From Bradyrhizobium sp. CCBAU 51765 (GTDB lineage Bacteria > Pseudomonadota > Alphaproteobacteria > Rhizobiales > Xanthobacteraceae), in contig NZ_CP030038.1 in the NCBI RefSeq assembly GCF_015291725.1, positions 1,167,001-1,231,000 on the forward strand: a stretch of 64,000 bases of DNA, read 5' to 3'. Positions 63,101-64,000 of this stretch are shown piece after piece; position 1 is the stretch's first letter; each line of letters begins with the position of its first letter. The notes beneath the pieces were generated by a model, which did no database searches, was not told where the DNA came from, and was given only the letters and a program-made list of their open reading frames with translations. The translations under genes and the position numbers were made by a program.

Positions 63101-63626
63101 GCAGCGTCGGCATGAACCAGCTCATGAAGGCGACGTCGGACTGGTGCGGCATCGAAGAGGACACGCAGCCATGGTCGTCGCCGGCGACCACCAGCACGCC
63201 GCCATGCGGCGAGGAGCCATAGGCGTTGCCATGCTTGAGCGCATCGCCGGATCGATCGACGCCGGGGCCCTTGCCGTACCAGAGCCCGAACACGCCGTCG
63301 ACTTCGCGATCGGCCTGCGTTTCGACCTGCTGCGAGCCCAGCACCGCTGTCGCCGCGAGGTCTTCGTTGACGGCCGGAAGAAATTCGATGCGGTCCCGTT
63401 TGAGCCGTTCCTGGATGCGCCACAGTTCGAGGTCAACGCCGCCCAGCGGAGAGCCGCGATAGCCGGAGATGAAGCCGGCGGTATTGAGCCCGGCCGTACG
63501 GTCCCGGCGCGCCTGATCGAGTGCGATGCGGACGATGGCCTGCGTGCCCGTGAGGAAGACGCGGCCCTCCTGGCGCTCGTAGCGGTCGGAGAGCTCGTAA
63601 CTGTCGAGTGACGGAATGGCGTCCAT
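60177..63626 (-). CDS. Indolepyruvate ferredoxin oxidoreductase, fused alpha-beta-gamma type
   Basis: The protein has 1149 residues. The N-terminal ThDP/pyrimidine-binding part (TGTQAIVRIALDQARRDR, GYRGSPLGGVDLEL) and the pyrophosphate-binding part (FCSGCPHNTSTKVPEG, IQMGGEGVNWAASSRF) are followed by a Cys cluster LVCEGCGDCSVESNCLSVEP and then the gamma domain (LLVTGVGGTGVITVGALIGM, FTGFAQKFGPVLSYIRLA). It decarboxylates aryl 2-keto acids such as indolepyruvate to acyl-CoA, using ferredoxin. Only one clear four-Cys cluster plus a SACNKDFSCLNGFCPSF segment is seen where archaeal IorA has two ferredoxin-like clusters. It is divergent from an Lrp gene. Confidence 0.93.
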   Translation of the reverse strand: MDAIPSLDSYELSDRYERQEGRVFLTGTQAIVRIALDQARRDRTAGLNTAGFISGYRGSPLGGVDLELWRIQERLKRDRIEFLPAVNEDLAATAVLGSQQVETQADREVDGVFGLWYGKGPGVDRSGDALKHGNAYGSSPHGGVLVVAGDDHGCVSSSMPHQSDVAFMSWFMPTLHPASVGEYLAFGEYGYALSRFSGMWVGFKAISEIVESGASVGLRPPRAFLTPDFTPPPGGLHYRWPDLPGPQIEERLEAKKHAVYAFAKANPIDRHIYDIPNATYGIVTTGKAHLDLMEALRLMGLDEAACRSIGIDIYKVGMVWPLALHDAMDFVKGKREILVVEEKRGIIESQFKEYFYDYPGSKPERMVGKHDERGTRLISWIGELSPRALASVLARRLDPMFPGLNLAARAAALMPEAARTINVSGATRTPYFCSGCPHNTSTKVPEGSKALAGIGCHFMASWMDRETSSLIQMGGEGVNWAASSRFTGNKHVFQNLGEGTYYHSGSMAIRQAIAARANITYKILFNDAVAMTGGQPVDGPVSVHAIAHSVRAEGVVRIALVSDDPAQFSPAGLPTGVTIHGREEMDAVQRELRDVSGVSVLIYQQTCATEKRRRRKRGQLADPKRFAYINDLVCEGCGDCSVESNCLSVEPKETPFGRKRQINLSACNKDFSCLNGFCPSFVTVEGAARRKKSASEIDAVGRAATLPLPTPATLERPYDLLVTGVGGTGVITVGALIGMAAHLERRGVSVLDFTGFAQKFGPVLSYIRLAVSPDALHQVRIDQGAADALIGCDLVVSSSPKASGTYRKGTRAALNTAEMPTGDVVRFRDADLASPARLRAIGHVIGESNLCAIDANALAERLLGDAVYANIIMLGFAWQRGLVPVSLQALLRAIELNGVAIERNKQAFAWGRIAAADPDLLPSADDAPQAETLDQLIARRVDFLTAYQSAAYAARYRAIVARVRNAEADLSSEALTEAVARTLFKLMAYKDEYEVARLHMQSGFLDELKREFEDGFSIQYHLAPPFLPGRRDARGRPRKRAFGQWIQMPLTVLARLKGLRGTRFDPFGSAAERRAERELVAWYEGLIERMLGGLDTARLADLVAIAKAPLEIRGYGPVKDAAIGKVKAEVERLLFERGTPSPAKIHATG

Positions 63627-63715
63627 GGCGGACCTCGCGCGGCATCCTGCCGGATGATGAAAGGTTATGCCCGGGCCGCCGGTAGGTCTTACCTATTCGC
63701 CCTACACGTGTTGGC

Positions 63716-63763
63716 AATTTGGTAGAATTTTGCATCTTATGCGTAAATTTGGTAGAGTTTGCC
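63716..63763. promoter_or_regulatory. Two direct repeats between ior and lrp genes
   Basis: AATTTGGTAGAATTTTGC (63716-63733) and AATTTGGTAGAGTTTGCC (63746-63763) start exactly 30 bp apart, about three turns of DNA. The AT-rich direct repeats in a divergent promoter fit binding by the adjacent Lrp/AsnC protein. Confidence 0.6.
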
Positions 63764-63778
63764 GCCTGAGAGGTGCGC

Positions 63779-64000
63779 ATGATCGAAGAGCAGGACACCA
63801 AGATTCTCGCCCATCTCCAGAGGGACGGCCGTGCCACGAACCAGCAGCTGGCCGATGAGGTCGGCATGTCCACTTCCGCCTGCTGGCGCCGGGTGCGGGC
63901 GCTGGAGGACAGCGGCGTCATTCGCGGCTATGCGGCGCTGGTGGCGCGAGAGCAGGCGGGCTTTGCGATGTCGGCCATCCTCCACGTCTCGCTGGAGCGG
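63779..64000 (+). CDS. Lrp/AsnC-family transcriptional regulator, N-terminal part
   Basis: The visible 74 residues start MIEEQDTKILAHLQRDGRAT and include the helix-turn-helix QQLADEVGMSTSACWRRVRA followed by LEDSGVIRGYAALV, the usual start of the effector domain. The gene is cut by the right edge. GAGAGG precedes the ATG at 63779. It is divergent from the indolepyruvate oxidoreductase and probably controls it in response to an aromatic amino acid. Confidence 0.92.
   Translation, partial: MIEEQDTKILAHLQRDGRATNQQLADEVGMSTSACWRRVRALEDSGVIRGYAALVAREQAGFAMSAILHVSLER

Noticed and set aside
1..64000. CRISPR array, toxin-antitoxin, prophage, insertion sequence or defence system
   Set aside because: No regularly spaced direct repeats, transposase motifs, phage genes or paired toxin-antitoxin frames were found on reading both strands.

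Overview
The window looks like chromosomal DNA of a Bradyrhizobium or a very close relative (Nitrobacteraceae, Rhizobiales). This rests on the high GC content, many extragenic palindromes typical of that genus, a ROSE-type RNA thermometer in front of a small heat-shock gene, an alpha-r8/MmgR-type sRNA between a SuhB-family phosphatase and N-formylglutamate amidohydrolase, a CpdR-type cell-cycle regulator, and a perfect FixK2-type box. No integrase, transposase, phage gene or CRISPR array was seen. The window is mostly housekeeping and metabolic chromosome, with one small low-GC accessory patch around 17.0-19.0 kb.

Layout. 0-5.2 kb: glutamate synthase genes gltB and gltD (gltD cut by the left edge). 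5.7-9.2 kb: a secreted unknown protein, a secreted esterase-like hydrolase, a heat-inducible Hsp20 with sigma-32 promoter and ROSE leader, and a lysophospholipase-like hydrolase. 9.4-14.2 kb: a large membrane-anchored diheme cytochrome c protein with an unusual N-terminal domain, and a class III adenylate cyclase with TPR repeats. 14.4-17 kb: a LysE exporter and a TauE/SafE transporter divergent from its LysR regulator. 17-19.2 kb: low-GC unknown gene, truncated Bug-type receptor, hisN, and the sRNA. 19.2-21 kb: N-formylglutamate amidohydrolase, cpdR, tRNA-Val(GAC). 21.4-26.2 kb: opgG-opgH (osmoregulated periplasmic glucans) followed by a Cys-rich secreted unknown protein behind a FixK2 box. 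26-32.8 kb: enolase-superfamily enzyme, adenylate cyclase with a periplasmic heme-c sensor, branched-chain-type binding protein, an esterase-fold protein without its nucleophile, an AlkB-like dioxygenase and a 46-residue membrane protein. 32.8-40 kb: DUF4173 protein - CreB-like regulator - CreC-like kinase operon, a membrane-anchored GH3 enzyme, and a manganese catalase/YciF fusion. 40-49.8 kb: SDR, aldehyde dehydrogenase, Old Yellow Enzyme, GFA-like protein, ThDP decarboxylase, flavin monooxygenase and M20 peptidase. 49.9-53.1 kb: complete GltIJKL-type acidic amino acid ABC transporter. 53.3-58.7 kb: D-amino acid aminotransferase, AhpD-like protein and EmrAB efflux pump with divergent LysR regulator. 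58.7-64 kb: amidase and fused indolepyruvate oxidoreductase, divergent from an Lrp/AsnC regulator cut by the right edge.

Together the genes suggest nitrogen assimilation (GltBD, GltIJKL, N-formylglutamate hydrolysis), envelope and stress physiology (Opg glucans, Hsp20, Mn catalase, efflux) and aromatic or amino-acid catabolism (ThDP decarboxylase, aldehyde dehydrogenase, indolepyruvate oxidoreductase, amidase). The most interesting points are the RNA regulators, the unusual cytochrome architecture, the heme-c cyclase, and several enzyme-family members whose catalytic or metal-binding residues are replaced.
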